From Streptomyces scabiei 87.22 (GTDB lineage: Bacteria; Actinomycetota; Actinomycetes; Streptomycetales; Streptomycetaceae), in assembly GCF_000091305.1 (NCBI RefSeq), contig NC_013929.1, forward strand, positions 4,464,001 to 4,528,000: 64,000 nt of DNA. Direction: 5' to 3'. Under the pieces are notes generated by a model, which saw nothing but the letters and a program-made list of their open reading frames with translations, did not search any database and was not told where the DNA came from. The translations under genes were made by a program, and so were the position numbers. This document shows positions 51,507 to 58,796 of this stretch, piece by piece (position 1 is the first letter of the stretch; every line of letters starts with the position of its first letter).

Positions 51507-52564
51507 CGTCGCCTCCAGTAGTCGCTGTCGAGCCGGAGTCCGAGCCCCACCACGGGCAGGACGACGAGCAGCAGGCCGCCGGTGAGGGTGCCCTGGTACA
51601 CGCGGACGGTCCAGGTGTCGTCGGCCAGGACGTCCCGGACCTCCTCGGACCGCTCCGTGACGGTCTGCTGGTGGCCCTCCAACTCCGCTCCCCCGCCCTT
51701 ACTTCGGGAGACCTTCGTGATCTCCCGCAGCTCCCCGGCCACCCGGTCGAGGCCGGCCTGCGCGGACGACATCGTCAGCAGCGGCACGACCCCGAGCAGC
51801 GCGGTCAGCGCGAGGGCCGCCAGCAGGTACGGGTTCCAGTCGCGGCCGCAGCGGTCGCGCAGCACGAACAGCGCGGACAGCAGGGTCAGCGCCAGGGCCA
51901 GCAGGGCGAGTTCGGCCAGCCACCAGCCGCCGCGCTGCAACCACCCCTCGGTGGCGGTGACCTCGGCGTGCCTCGTCTCGATCCGCTGCATCGCGTCCAG
52001 GCGGGGTACGAGTCCCACGCCCCGGCGCAGGAGCAGCGAGTGCGCCTCGGCGAGTTTCTGGTCGCGCATGAGCGGCCGGTCGCGGTACATGGCCGTACCG
52101 AGGTTGAGGGAGTTGCCGTAGGTGGCGAGCAGACCGTTGACGGTGCCCAGGTCCTGGTCCGTACGGTCCGCGATCCGGGACAGTCCCTGGTCGGCGGCGG
52201 AGAGCTGGGCCCGGTACGCCTCGCCCGTGCCCGCGACGTCGACGAGTTCGGAGGCCACCAGCGCGCGGGCCTCGTGGTCGGCGCGCAGCAGCGCGAGGCG
52301 GGTCGCGGCGAGCCCCTGCACGGCCGGCGCCTCCTCGCCGGCCAGCGTGTGCGCTCCGCCCTGGATCTGCCGGCAGGACACGAACAGGGCGGCGGCCGCC
52401 ACGACCGCGCACACCGTCAGGACCAGCAGATGCGCCTCCAGCAGCCACCGCGTGCGCCGCCCGCGCAACCGCGCACGCCAGAAGGCGCCCAGGGAGTAGG
52501 GCGCGTGGCGCCGGCCGACGGCGTACGAGGAGCGCGGGGCGCGGCGGGAGTGGTCGTCGGTCAC
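51503..52564 (-). CDS. Four-TM membrane protein with extracellular helical domain (GlnX-like)
   Basis: A 353-residue membrane protein. TM1 is at about 43-65, an extracytoplasmic helical domain spans roughly 66-215 (LALLRADHEARALVASELVDVAG; sensor/chemoreceptor-like), and TM2, TM3 and TM4 follow near 218-242, 252-272 and 325-345. It is joined to the genes on either side by 4-nt stop/start overlaps. Topology and neighbours fit the mycobacterial GlnX role of relaying solute-binding protein state to PknG. That role is an inference from layout, not from clear sequence identity. Confidence 0.78.
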   Translation of the reverse strand: MTDDHSRRAPRSSYAVGRRHAPYSLGAFWRARLRGRRTRWLLEAHLLVLTVCAVVAAAALFVSCRQIQGGAHTLAGEEAPAVQGLAATRLALLRADHEARALVASELVDVAGTGEAYRAQLSAADQGLSRIADRTDQDLGTVNGLLATYGNSLNLGTAMYRDRPLMRDQKLAEAHSLLLRRGVGLVPRLDAMQRIETRHAEVTATEGWLQRGGWWLAELALLALALTLLSALFVLRDRCGRDWNPYLLAALALTALLGVVPLLTMSSAQAGLDRVAGELREITKVSRSKGGGAELEGHQQTVTERSEEVRDVLADDTWTVRVYQGTLTGGLLLVVLPVVGLGLRLDSDYWRRR

Positions 52565-54069
52565 AGCAGTCTCTCCCCGCAGGCGACGCAGTGGCGGGCC
52601 TCGGCCCCGGCCGGGGTGGCGCACCGTCCACAGCGCGGGCCCGGCAGGGGCCCGGCGCCGTCGGTCAGGGACACGGGTCGGGACCCGGCGCGCAGGATCA
52701 TCGGCCCGAGCGTGTCGGCGTCGACGGCGCGCCGCAGCCGGACCCGGCCCGCCGGCGCGTCCTCGATGTCGGCGACCGCGCGGATCTCGTCCAGCACCCA
52801 GTCCGTGCCGAACCGGTCCGCCAGCCGCGCCGCCCTCCCCAGGTGGCCCCGGGCGGCCTCCCGTCGCTCCTCGCCGAGGGCGACGAGTCCTCGGCGCAGG
52901 GCCTCCCGCATCACGGTGGTGGACTTCTGCTCGCGCACACTGGCGGCGCCCGCCGGCAGCTCCGGCGGGGGCGGTCCGGGGTGGTGCCAGCGGGCGGTGA
53001 CGGCCGCGTGGACGTCGCCGACGGAGACCATGGCGAACTGCAGGTACGTCTCCAGCGGGTCGTTGTCGGCGTCGGCGACGAGGGTGAGGAGGTAGTCGCG
53101 TCCGCCCTCCTCCCACTGGTACGTCGGAAAGCTCCACCGGTGCGGCCGGCCGGGCCGGGGCAGCCCGCCGAGGCGGTGCGGCCGGGGTGCCTTCTCGTTC
53201 AGCGCGACCTGCCGCACCGAGGGCCGTACGGTCACCTCGATCGGCAGCTGAGGGGCGTGCACCCGGCGCAGCCGCCGGATCGCGGCGGTGATCGCCGTGC
53301 CGAGCCCGTCGTCCACGAACTCGGCGGTGCCGTGCAGCCGTTCGGCGAGCGTCAGCAGCGGTTCGGGGCTCCAGTCCGCGCCGAGGGCGAGGACGTCGCA
53401 GGTGAAGTGCCCGGCGCACGCGTCGAGTTCCTGCTCCAGACGGGTATCGCCGGGGGCGCTGCTGCCGTCCGTGATCAGCAGCAGATGGCGTACGGACAGG
53501 GGGCGGGCGGCGAGCAGGGTGCGGGCCCGGGCGGCCCAGGCGGCGTATCCGGCGGGGCGCGGGCCGTCCCGGTGCAGCGGGATCGCGCCCGTCGCGAAGG
53601 CGGCCCGGCGTTTCTCCCGCTCGTCGGCGACGGCCCACACGGCGTCGCCCCCGGGATGGCACCGGACGGGCTCGGGACCGGCGCCCAGCACGGTGAAGGA
53701 GATGCCGTCGGGCAGGGCGCGCAGCGCGGCGGGCAGGGCGTGCCGGACGGCCGCCCGCAGGGGCTCGGCGACATCGACCGCGATGATCACGGCGAGTTCG
53801 ATCGCGGGCAGTTCGGCCGGCGCGCCGCCGGCACGGACGTCGACCCGCAGATGCGCCTCGATCTTCGCGCTGCGGTGCGGGCGCAGATCGCGGCCGAGGT
53901 CGACCCGCAACCGGATCTCCGGGCGCGAGGGGCGACGCATTCCGGGTGGGGGTGGGGGCGGGGGCGGACTCGGGTGCGGGGTCGGGGACGGAAGCGGGGT
54001 CGGGTGCGGGCCCACGGTCGGGTGCGGGCTCGGGTATCGGCCGGGGTCTCCGTCCGGGTCGTGTGTCAC
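52561..54069 (-). CDS. VWA-domain protein with C-terminal zinc ribbon
   Basis: A 502-residue protein. A Pro-rich N-terminus (PTPLPSPTPHPSPPPPPPPP) precedes a von Willebrand A fold with its MIDAS-like start VIIAVDVAEPLR near residue 90 and HLLLITDGSSAPGD near 200. A helical region follows and a zinc ribbon CGRC-x11-CVAC ends the protein. The metal site is variant (DVAEP rather than DxSxS). The GTG at 54069 has GAGGAGG 5 nt upstream. Its stop overlaps the next start by 4 nt. VWA proteins here may scaffold the neighbouring kinase and protease. Confidence 0.85.
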   Translation of the reverse strand: MTHDPDGDPGRYPSPHPTVGPHPTPLPSPTPHPSPPPPPPPPGMRRPSRPEIRLRVDLGRDLRPHRSAKIEAHLRVDVRAGGAPAELPAIELAVIIAVDVAEPLRAAVRHALPAALRALPDGISFTVLGAGPEPVRCHPGGDAVWAVADEREKRRAAFATGAIPLHRDGPRPAGYAAWAARARTLLAARPLSVRHLLLITDGSSAPGDTRLEQELDACAGHFTCDVLALGADWSPEPLLTLAERLHGTAEFVDDGLGTAITAAIRRLRRVHAPQLPIEVTVRPSVRQVALNEKAPRPHRLGGLPRPGRPHRWSFPTYQWEEGGRDYLLTLVADADNDPLETYLQFAMVSVGDVHAAVTARWHHPGPPPPELPAGAASVREQKSTTVMREALRRGLVALGEERREAARGHLGRAARLADRFGTDWVLDEIRAVADIEDAPAGRVRLRRAVDADTLGPMILRAGSRPVSLTDGAGPLPGPRCGRCATPAGAEARHCVACGERLL

Positions 54070-54431
54070 CGTGGCCTCCTCGTCGTCGCCGTCGCCGCCG
54101 TCGCCGCCCGCGCCGTCGCCGTCGCATCCCGTCGCCGTCGCCTGCCCGTCGGGCACTCGCCCCTGGCCGGCCCTGTCGTCGCCGTGGCCGTCGCCAGAGC
54201 CGTCGCCGTCGTCACCGTGGCCCCCTCGTCGTCGCCGTCGCATCCCGTCGCCGTCGCCTGCCCGTCGTGCGGCCTTGGTCGGCACTGTCGTCGCCACCAT
54301 GGCCGTCGTCAGAGTCACCGTCACCGTCGCCGTCGTCGCGGTGCGGACCGTGCGGATCCGGTCCCGTCGCCCGGGCGCCTCGGAGGCATCCCGCGCGCCC
54401 GTACACCCGCCCGCCCGCATCCGCACACCCC
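54070..54431. repeat. Degenerate GTCGCC-rich repeat region with a duplicated segment
   Basis: 362 bp between the kinase and VWA genes with no convincing separate gene. A roughly 55-bp segment containing ACCGTGGCC, CTCGTCGTCGCCGTCGC and ATCCCGTCGCCGTCGCC occurs twice (about 54067-54150 and 54215-54272), and GTCGCC triplet-type repeats fill the rest. The second copy repeats the VWA ribosome-binding-site/GTG context. Confidence 0.7.
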
Positions 54432-56969
54432 TCACACCACCGTCTGCGGCCGGACCGCCTGCAGCAGGTCCACGAGGTGTTCGTGGGTGGCGGCCGATCC
54501 GTCGTGCCGGGCGGCCAGTTGGCGGTAGTGGGACTCGATCCGCGCCCGCAGCCGGCGCTCCCGCGCGCTCAGGCCGCGCAGGCTGCGGGGGTCGAGCCGG
54601 CCACCGCCCCGGGGGCCGGGGCGGTCGTCGCGGCTGTAGAGGGCGTCCAGCTGCCACTCGTGCAGTTCGGTGCTCAGGCGCAGCGCCTCGTCCTCGGACA
54701 GCCCCGGCACCCCCGCACCGGGTTCCCGGCGTACCAGGTCGCTCAGTTCGGCGAGCGCCGCGTCCACCTCGCTGGGTTCGGGCAGCGGCTCGGTGTCCCG
54801 GGGCAGCCGGGCCGCGCGGATCCGTAAGGAGGCGATACGGGTGACGGTGTGGTCCAGGGTGCCGGGGCGGACCCGGGCGAGGACGTGCAGGGCGGCCCGG
54901 CGGTCGCCCGCGCGCAGGGCGAGCCGGGCGAGGCCCAGGGCGGCGCCGCCGTGGGCGGGGTTGCGGGCGAACACGGCCTCGTACAGCTGCCTGGCGGTGG
55001 GCCCGGCCGTGTCGTCGCCGAGCCGCTCCCCGCAGTAGGCGAGGGCCAGCTTGGGCGCGTACTCACCAGGCAGTTCCAGCCGGACCGCTGTGAAGTGGCC
55101 CTTGGCCGCCGCGACTTGCCGCGGATCGCCGTCCAGGTCGGCCCGGCGCAGCGCGACCAGGGCGCGGTGCCACTCCAGCCGCCACCGGCGCACGGCCGAC
55201 GGCCCCGGCAGGGAGTCGGCGGTGTCCAGTTCCTCCTGGGCCCGCTCCAGGTCGTCGCGTGAGTCCCGGCCCAGCAGGACACGGACGTTGTGCAGGCGGA
55301 TCTCCACCGAGGGCGGCTTGCCGTCCTCCTGGTCGAGGAGGCGGCCCGGGTCGTAGCCGCTGCTCACCTCGAAGCGGGTGGTCTGCGGGTCGCCCGGGTA
55401 GCGCCGGGGCACCGGCAGCCGGCGGGCGATCTCGGTGGGGGTGGGCGCGCCGAGGTCGAGGGCGGGGGCGAGCGGCGGGTCGTAGCGGTCGCGCCGGGGG
55501 CGCTCCAGCCAGTGTTCGATGCCGGGGACCGTACCGAGCCGGGCGCCGAGGAGTTGCGGGGACGGCCAGAAGTAGTCGGAGGGTTCGGGCGGGTCGCTCT
55601 TGCCGCGCAGGGCCCGGATCTCCCGCAGGGCGCCCCGCAGTTGGCCGGCCATCTCGCGGGCGTCGACGAAGCGCAGGCCGGGGTCGCCGCGGGTGGCGCG
55701 GTCGACGACACCCCGGAAGGAGGCCGTGCCGAGGCCGGGCACCTCGTCTACGGCCCAGCCGGCGAGTTCCCGCAGGGTGACTCCGACGGTGTGCAGGTCG
55801 TGGGCGGTGGTGGGCATGGGCGCGAACGCCGTCTCCGGCGCCATGTAGTCGGGGGTGACATGGGCGGGCGGCTGGCTCTGGCCCTGCTCCCGCATCCCGC
55901 CGAGGTCGATGACCTTGACGCCGTCACCGTGGTGCACGACGTTCGAGGGCTTCATGTCCCCGTACACGAAGACCCGTTCGCCGCCGGCGTGCAGATGGAC
56001 GAGGGCTTCGAGGATCTGGCAGCCGTACGCGGCGACGTGCTCGATGTCGAGGACGGACTCCCCGCGCCGGGTCTCCTTGACGACCTTCTCCAGGGTGCCG
56101 TCGCCCACGTCGTCCATGACGATGTAGCCGCCGGTGACCTGGCCGCCGTCGTCGCGCCGGGCGACGAAGTCGCGGATCTGGACGATACGGGGGTGCCGGA
56201 TGGCGACGAGGTTGCGGCGTTCGACGTCGGCGAGCCTGGCCCCGTCCTGCTCGTAGCGGTTGAGCATGCCCTTGACGGCGACGACGTCCCCGAGATGGGT
56301 GTCCTCGGCGAGGTAGACCCAGCCCTGGCCGCCGTGCGCGATGGGCCCGAGGATCCGGTACTGGTCGCGCAGCACGTCGCCCGCGGCGAGTTCGGGCCGG
56401 TACGAGTAGGGCACCCCGCAGGCCGGGCAGTACCCCTCGACCGGCACCCGGCCCACGGTGTAGGGCGGTGCGAAGGTGATGCCGCACTCGGGGGACGAGC
56501 AGCCCATACGGACCCGCAGCGGCGCCTCGGGGTCGATGAGGCGTTCCCGCGCGGGGCGCGGCGCCCGCTCGGGCAGGGCGAGCAGCTCCGCGGGGCCGAA
56601 CGCACCCGGATCCTCGGGCAGGGCGGGCAGCCGGGGGCCGTCCTGAGCCCGCCCGCACACGGCACAGTGCCCGGTGGGCAGCACCGTGCCGCCGCAGGGG
56701 GCGCCGGTGAAGCGCCGGTGCGGGCAGGGCGTCCCGCGCTCGCCGTCCGGATCCGGGCCGGACGACGCCGACGGGGAGGGCGGGGCCGACGGGACGGGCA
56801 GGGCGGACGGGGCTGGCATCGCGGACGGGGAGGGCGGCGCGGACGGGGAGGGCGGCGCGGGCGGCGCGGAGGAACCCGTACCCGGGCCGGGGGCGGGCCC
56901 CGGATCAGGCCCCATCTCGGGCCGGGGCCCCGGCCCGACCTCCTCCCCCGGCCGCCTCCGGCCCCTCAT
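54432..56969 (-). CDS. PknG-like serine/threonine kinase (zinc ribbons, kinase, TPR)
   Basis: An 845-residue soluble kinase. A Pro/Ser/Ala-rich tail (14-75) precedes two CxxC zinc-ribbon/rubredoxin-like pairs (CAVCG near 102; CPACG near 182). The kinase domain spans about 205-460 with AVKGM lysine, catalytic loop YGDMKPSNVV and DLGG in place of DFG, as in PknG. TPR repeats fill the C-terminus. PknG phosphorylates the FHA regulator GarA/OdhI to control glutamate flux. A TTA codon at 54825-54827 (Leu715) suggests bldA control. The ATG overlaps the upstream gene by 4 nt. Confidence 0.9.
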   Translation of the reverse strand: MRGRRRPGEEVGPGPRPEMGPDPGPAPGPGTGSSAPPAPPSPSAPPSPSAMPAPSALPVPSAPPSPSASSGPDPDGERGTPCPHRRFTGAPCGGTVLPTGHCAVCGRAQDGPRLPALPEDPGAFGPAELLALPERAPRPARERLIDPEAPLRVRMGCSSPECGITFAPPYTVGRVPVEGYCPACGVPYSYRPELAAGDVLRDQYRILGPIAHGGQGWVYLAEDTHLGDVVAVKGMLNRYEQDGARLADVERRNLVAIRHPRIVQIRDFVARRDDGGQVTGGYIVMDDVGDGTLEKVVKETRRGESVLDIEHVAAYGCQILEALVHLHAGGERVFVYGDMKPSNVVHHGDGVKVIDLGGMREQGQSQPPAHVTPDYMAPETAFAPMPTTAHDLHTVGVTLRELAGWAVDEVPGLGTASFRGVVDRATRGDPGLRFVDAREMAGQLRGALREIRALRGKSDPPEPSDYFWPSPQLLGARLGTVPGIEHWLERPRRDRYDPPLAPALDLGAPTPTEIARRLPVPRRYPGDPQTTRFEVSSGYDPGRLLDQEDGKPPSVEIRLHNVRVLLGRDSRDDLERAQEELDTADSLPGPSAVRRWRLEWHRALVALRRADLDGDPRQVAAAKGHFTAVRLELPGEYAPKLALAYCGERLGDDTAGPTARQLYEAVFARNPAHGGAALGLARLALRAGDRRAALHVLARVRPGTLDHTVTRIASLRIRAARLPRDTEPLPEPSEVDAALAELSDLVRREPGAGVPGLSEDEALRLSTELHEWQLDALYSRDDRPGPRGGGRLDPRSLRGLSARERRLRARIESHYRQLAARHDGSAATHEHLVDLLQAVRPQTVV

Positions 56970-58336
56970 GTCGCGTCCCCGGAGCGCCGCAGGTCCCCGC
57001 GCAGGGTCCTGATCAGCTCGCGCAGCCGGGTGAGCCGTCCCTGCGGGTCCCGGTCCGGGGTGGTCTCGTCGATCAGACGGCGTTCGGCCCGGCGCCGGTC
57101 GGCCGTCTCGGTCATCGAGCCGAGGGAGGCGCTGTCGACGACACCGTGCCGGACCGCGCGGCTGAACTCGGCGCGCTCCAGCCGGGCGAGGAGGGTGTCC
57201 GCGTGGGCGAGGAGCGCGGGTTCGAGGAGCCGGTCACGGGCGGCGGTCCAGCCGGTGCCGCCCTCGTGCCGGAAGACGAGCAGCAGCCGGAAGCCGAACG
57301 ACCCTAATCGGGCGAGGAGTTCGATCAATGGCCCCGGCTCCGGCTCCTCGTCGAGGCCGTCGACGAGGACGGTGACCGGGCCACCGGACACCAGTCCGCC
57401 GGACACCGGAGGGCCGGACACCGGGGCGGCCGTCCGCGCGGGCCGGGGCCGGGTGCCGAGCAGCCAGTCCCAGTACGCCAGGTACTGGCCGGGCGGGAAG
57501 GCGATGTGGCCCAGGGCGTGGTCGGCGAGGTCCGGTCTGCCGGACGTGCCGCCCCGGTGGACGAGCGCGGCCCGGTGCGCCAGATGTCCCAGGGAGCGTT
57601 CCTTGCCGCTGCCCGGGGGCACCACGGTGATCTTCACCGGTTCCTCGTCGGGGTCGTCGAACCAGCGGGTCAGCCGTTCCTCGAAGTCATGGTCCCAGGC
57701 GTACGGACCGCTCAACTCTTTTATCAGGGGCGAGAGTTCGGCGATGCGCTCGACGGGGATCAGGTACGAGAAGGCGAGCCGGTTGTTCTCGGGCAGCAAC
57801 TCCCCCATGTCACCTCGCCAGCTGACGACCAGTCCGACCACGCGCGCGGGGCGTCCCTCGCCGGGCCGGGTGCACACGGCTGCGCCGCTGAAACCCTTGC
57901 GCACCACCTCGGCCCTGGTGACGGCGTCCAGTTGCACCCGCTCACCGCTGACCCCGCCGATCCGGCCCCACAGGGACATGCCGTCGTCGAAGCCCTCCGC
58001 GTACCCGGTGGCGGACACCTCCGCCCCGCCCCACAGCGCGGTCTCCAGCCGGGCGGGACGCGCCCGCGGCCGTGGGCTGTCCAGCCGGAGGACGGCGACG
58101 TCCTCGCCGCCCCCGGGTCCGTCGGGCAGCCAGCCACCGGGCGCGACCCGCGCGGACACCGGTTCGAGGTCACCGTTCTCGGCGAACTCCAGCCACATCA
58201 CGGCGTCCGGATCCCGCACCACGTGCGCGCAGGTCAGCGCCGTGTGCTGGTCCACGAGCACGCCGGCGCCGCAGACGGGTCCGTGCGCGTCCCCGCGCCG
58301 CAGCCTGAGCCTCCAGTCCGCACGCAATTCCCCCAT
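56966..58336 (-). CDS. Trypsin-like serine protease fused to a degenerate NTPase-like domain
   Basis: A 456-residue intracellular protein. Residues 1-205 are a trypsin fold: catalytic His in TCAHVV (about 37), Asp in EDVAVLRLD (about 81), and Ser in KGFSGAAV (about 150). The rest has a P-loop-like VVPPGSGKERS and a Walker-B-like VTVLVDGLDE; the motif lacks the usual Ser/Thr after GK. A TTA codon lies at 57305-57307 (Leu344). It heads the minus-strand unit with the PknG-like kinase and faces a Trypco2 gene across a 91-bp gap. A conflict or signalling protease role is inferred. Confidence 0.85.
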   Translation of the reverse strand: MGELRADWRLRLRRGDAHGPVCGAGVLVDQHTALTCAHVVRDPDAVMWLEFAENGDLEPVSARVAPGGWLPDGPGGGEDVAVLRLDSPRPRARPARLETALWGGAEVSATGYAEGFDDGMSLWGRIGGVSGERVQLDAVTRAEVVRKGFSGAAVCTRPGEGRPARVVGLVVSWRGDMGELLPENNRLAFSYLIPVERIAELSPLIKELSGPYAWDHDFEERLTRWFDDPDEEPVKITVVPPGSGKERSLGHLAHRAALVHRGGTSGRPDLADHALGHIAFPPGQYLAYWDWLLGTRPRPARTAAPVSGPPVSGGLVSGGPVTVLVDGLDEEPEPGPLIELLARLGSFGFRLLLVFRHEGGTGWTAARDRLLEPALLAHADTLLARLERAEFSRAVRHGVVDSASLGSMTETADRRRAERRLIDETTPDRDPQGRLTRLRELIRTLRGDLRRSGDAT

Positions 58337-58427
58337 GCTGCCTCAGACTACGCGTGGGGCATCGTGCGTCCCTAGACTCTGTAACCAACTTGGACGGGCC
58401 GATCGACGCACACGACGGGATGGTGAC

Positions 58428-58796
58428 ATGGGCGAACCCGAACCGGTCGGCCTCGCGGAGGCCATCGGCACGGTCCGCGCGGAGCTGGCCAGGGCGCAGG
58501 CCGAAGGCGCGGCGAGCGACTGGCGGTTCAGTGTGGAGCAGGTCAGCCTGGAGTTCTCGGTCCAGTTCCACCGGGGCGGCGAGGGCGGCGCCGGCCTGCG
58601 TCTCGGCGTGGTCGAGGCGCGCCTCGGCGGGTCGGTGAGCCATGACTCCACCCACCGCGTCCAGGTCGACCTCAAACCCCTCCCCGGCCCCGGCGGCCAC
58701 CACCACGAGGTGAGCCGCGACACCCCCGCCGCACCGGGCCGCCCGGGCCCGTCGCAGGGCTCGCTCTCCCGCGAGGATCCGCCGGACGGCGCCTAG
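58428..58796 (+). CDS. Trypco2 family (trypsin-co-occurring domain) protein
   Basis: A 122-residue soluble protein. The first about 80 residues are the trypsin-co-occurring domain: GLAEAIGTVRAELARAQAEG, then EQVSLEFSVQFHRGG and LRLGVVEARLGGSVSHDSTHRVQVDL. A Pro/Gly/His-rich tail follows. Such domains are encoded next to trypsin-like peptidases in predicted bacterial conflict systems, probably as substrate, adaptor or inhibitor. It is divergent from the trypsin-NTPase gene. Start ATG 58428 gives MGEPEPVGLAEAIG; the ribosome-binding site is weak. Confidence 0.88.
   Translation: MGEPEPVGLAEAIGTVRAELARAQAEGAASDWRFSVEQVSLEFSVQFHRGGEGGAGLRLGVVEARLGGSVSHDSTHRVQVDLKPLPGPGGHHHEVSRDTPAAPGRPGPSQGSLSREDPPDGA

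Noticed and set aside
52565..54127. N-terminal extension of the four-TM protein frame
   Set aside because: It is the shadow frame of the VWA gene; the GTG at 52564 overlapping the VWA stop is the better start.
54070..54431. Possible CRISPR array
   Set aside because: Repeats are short, degenerate and contiguous, with no regular spacers and no cas genes.
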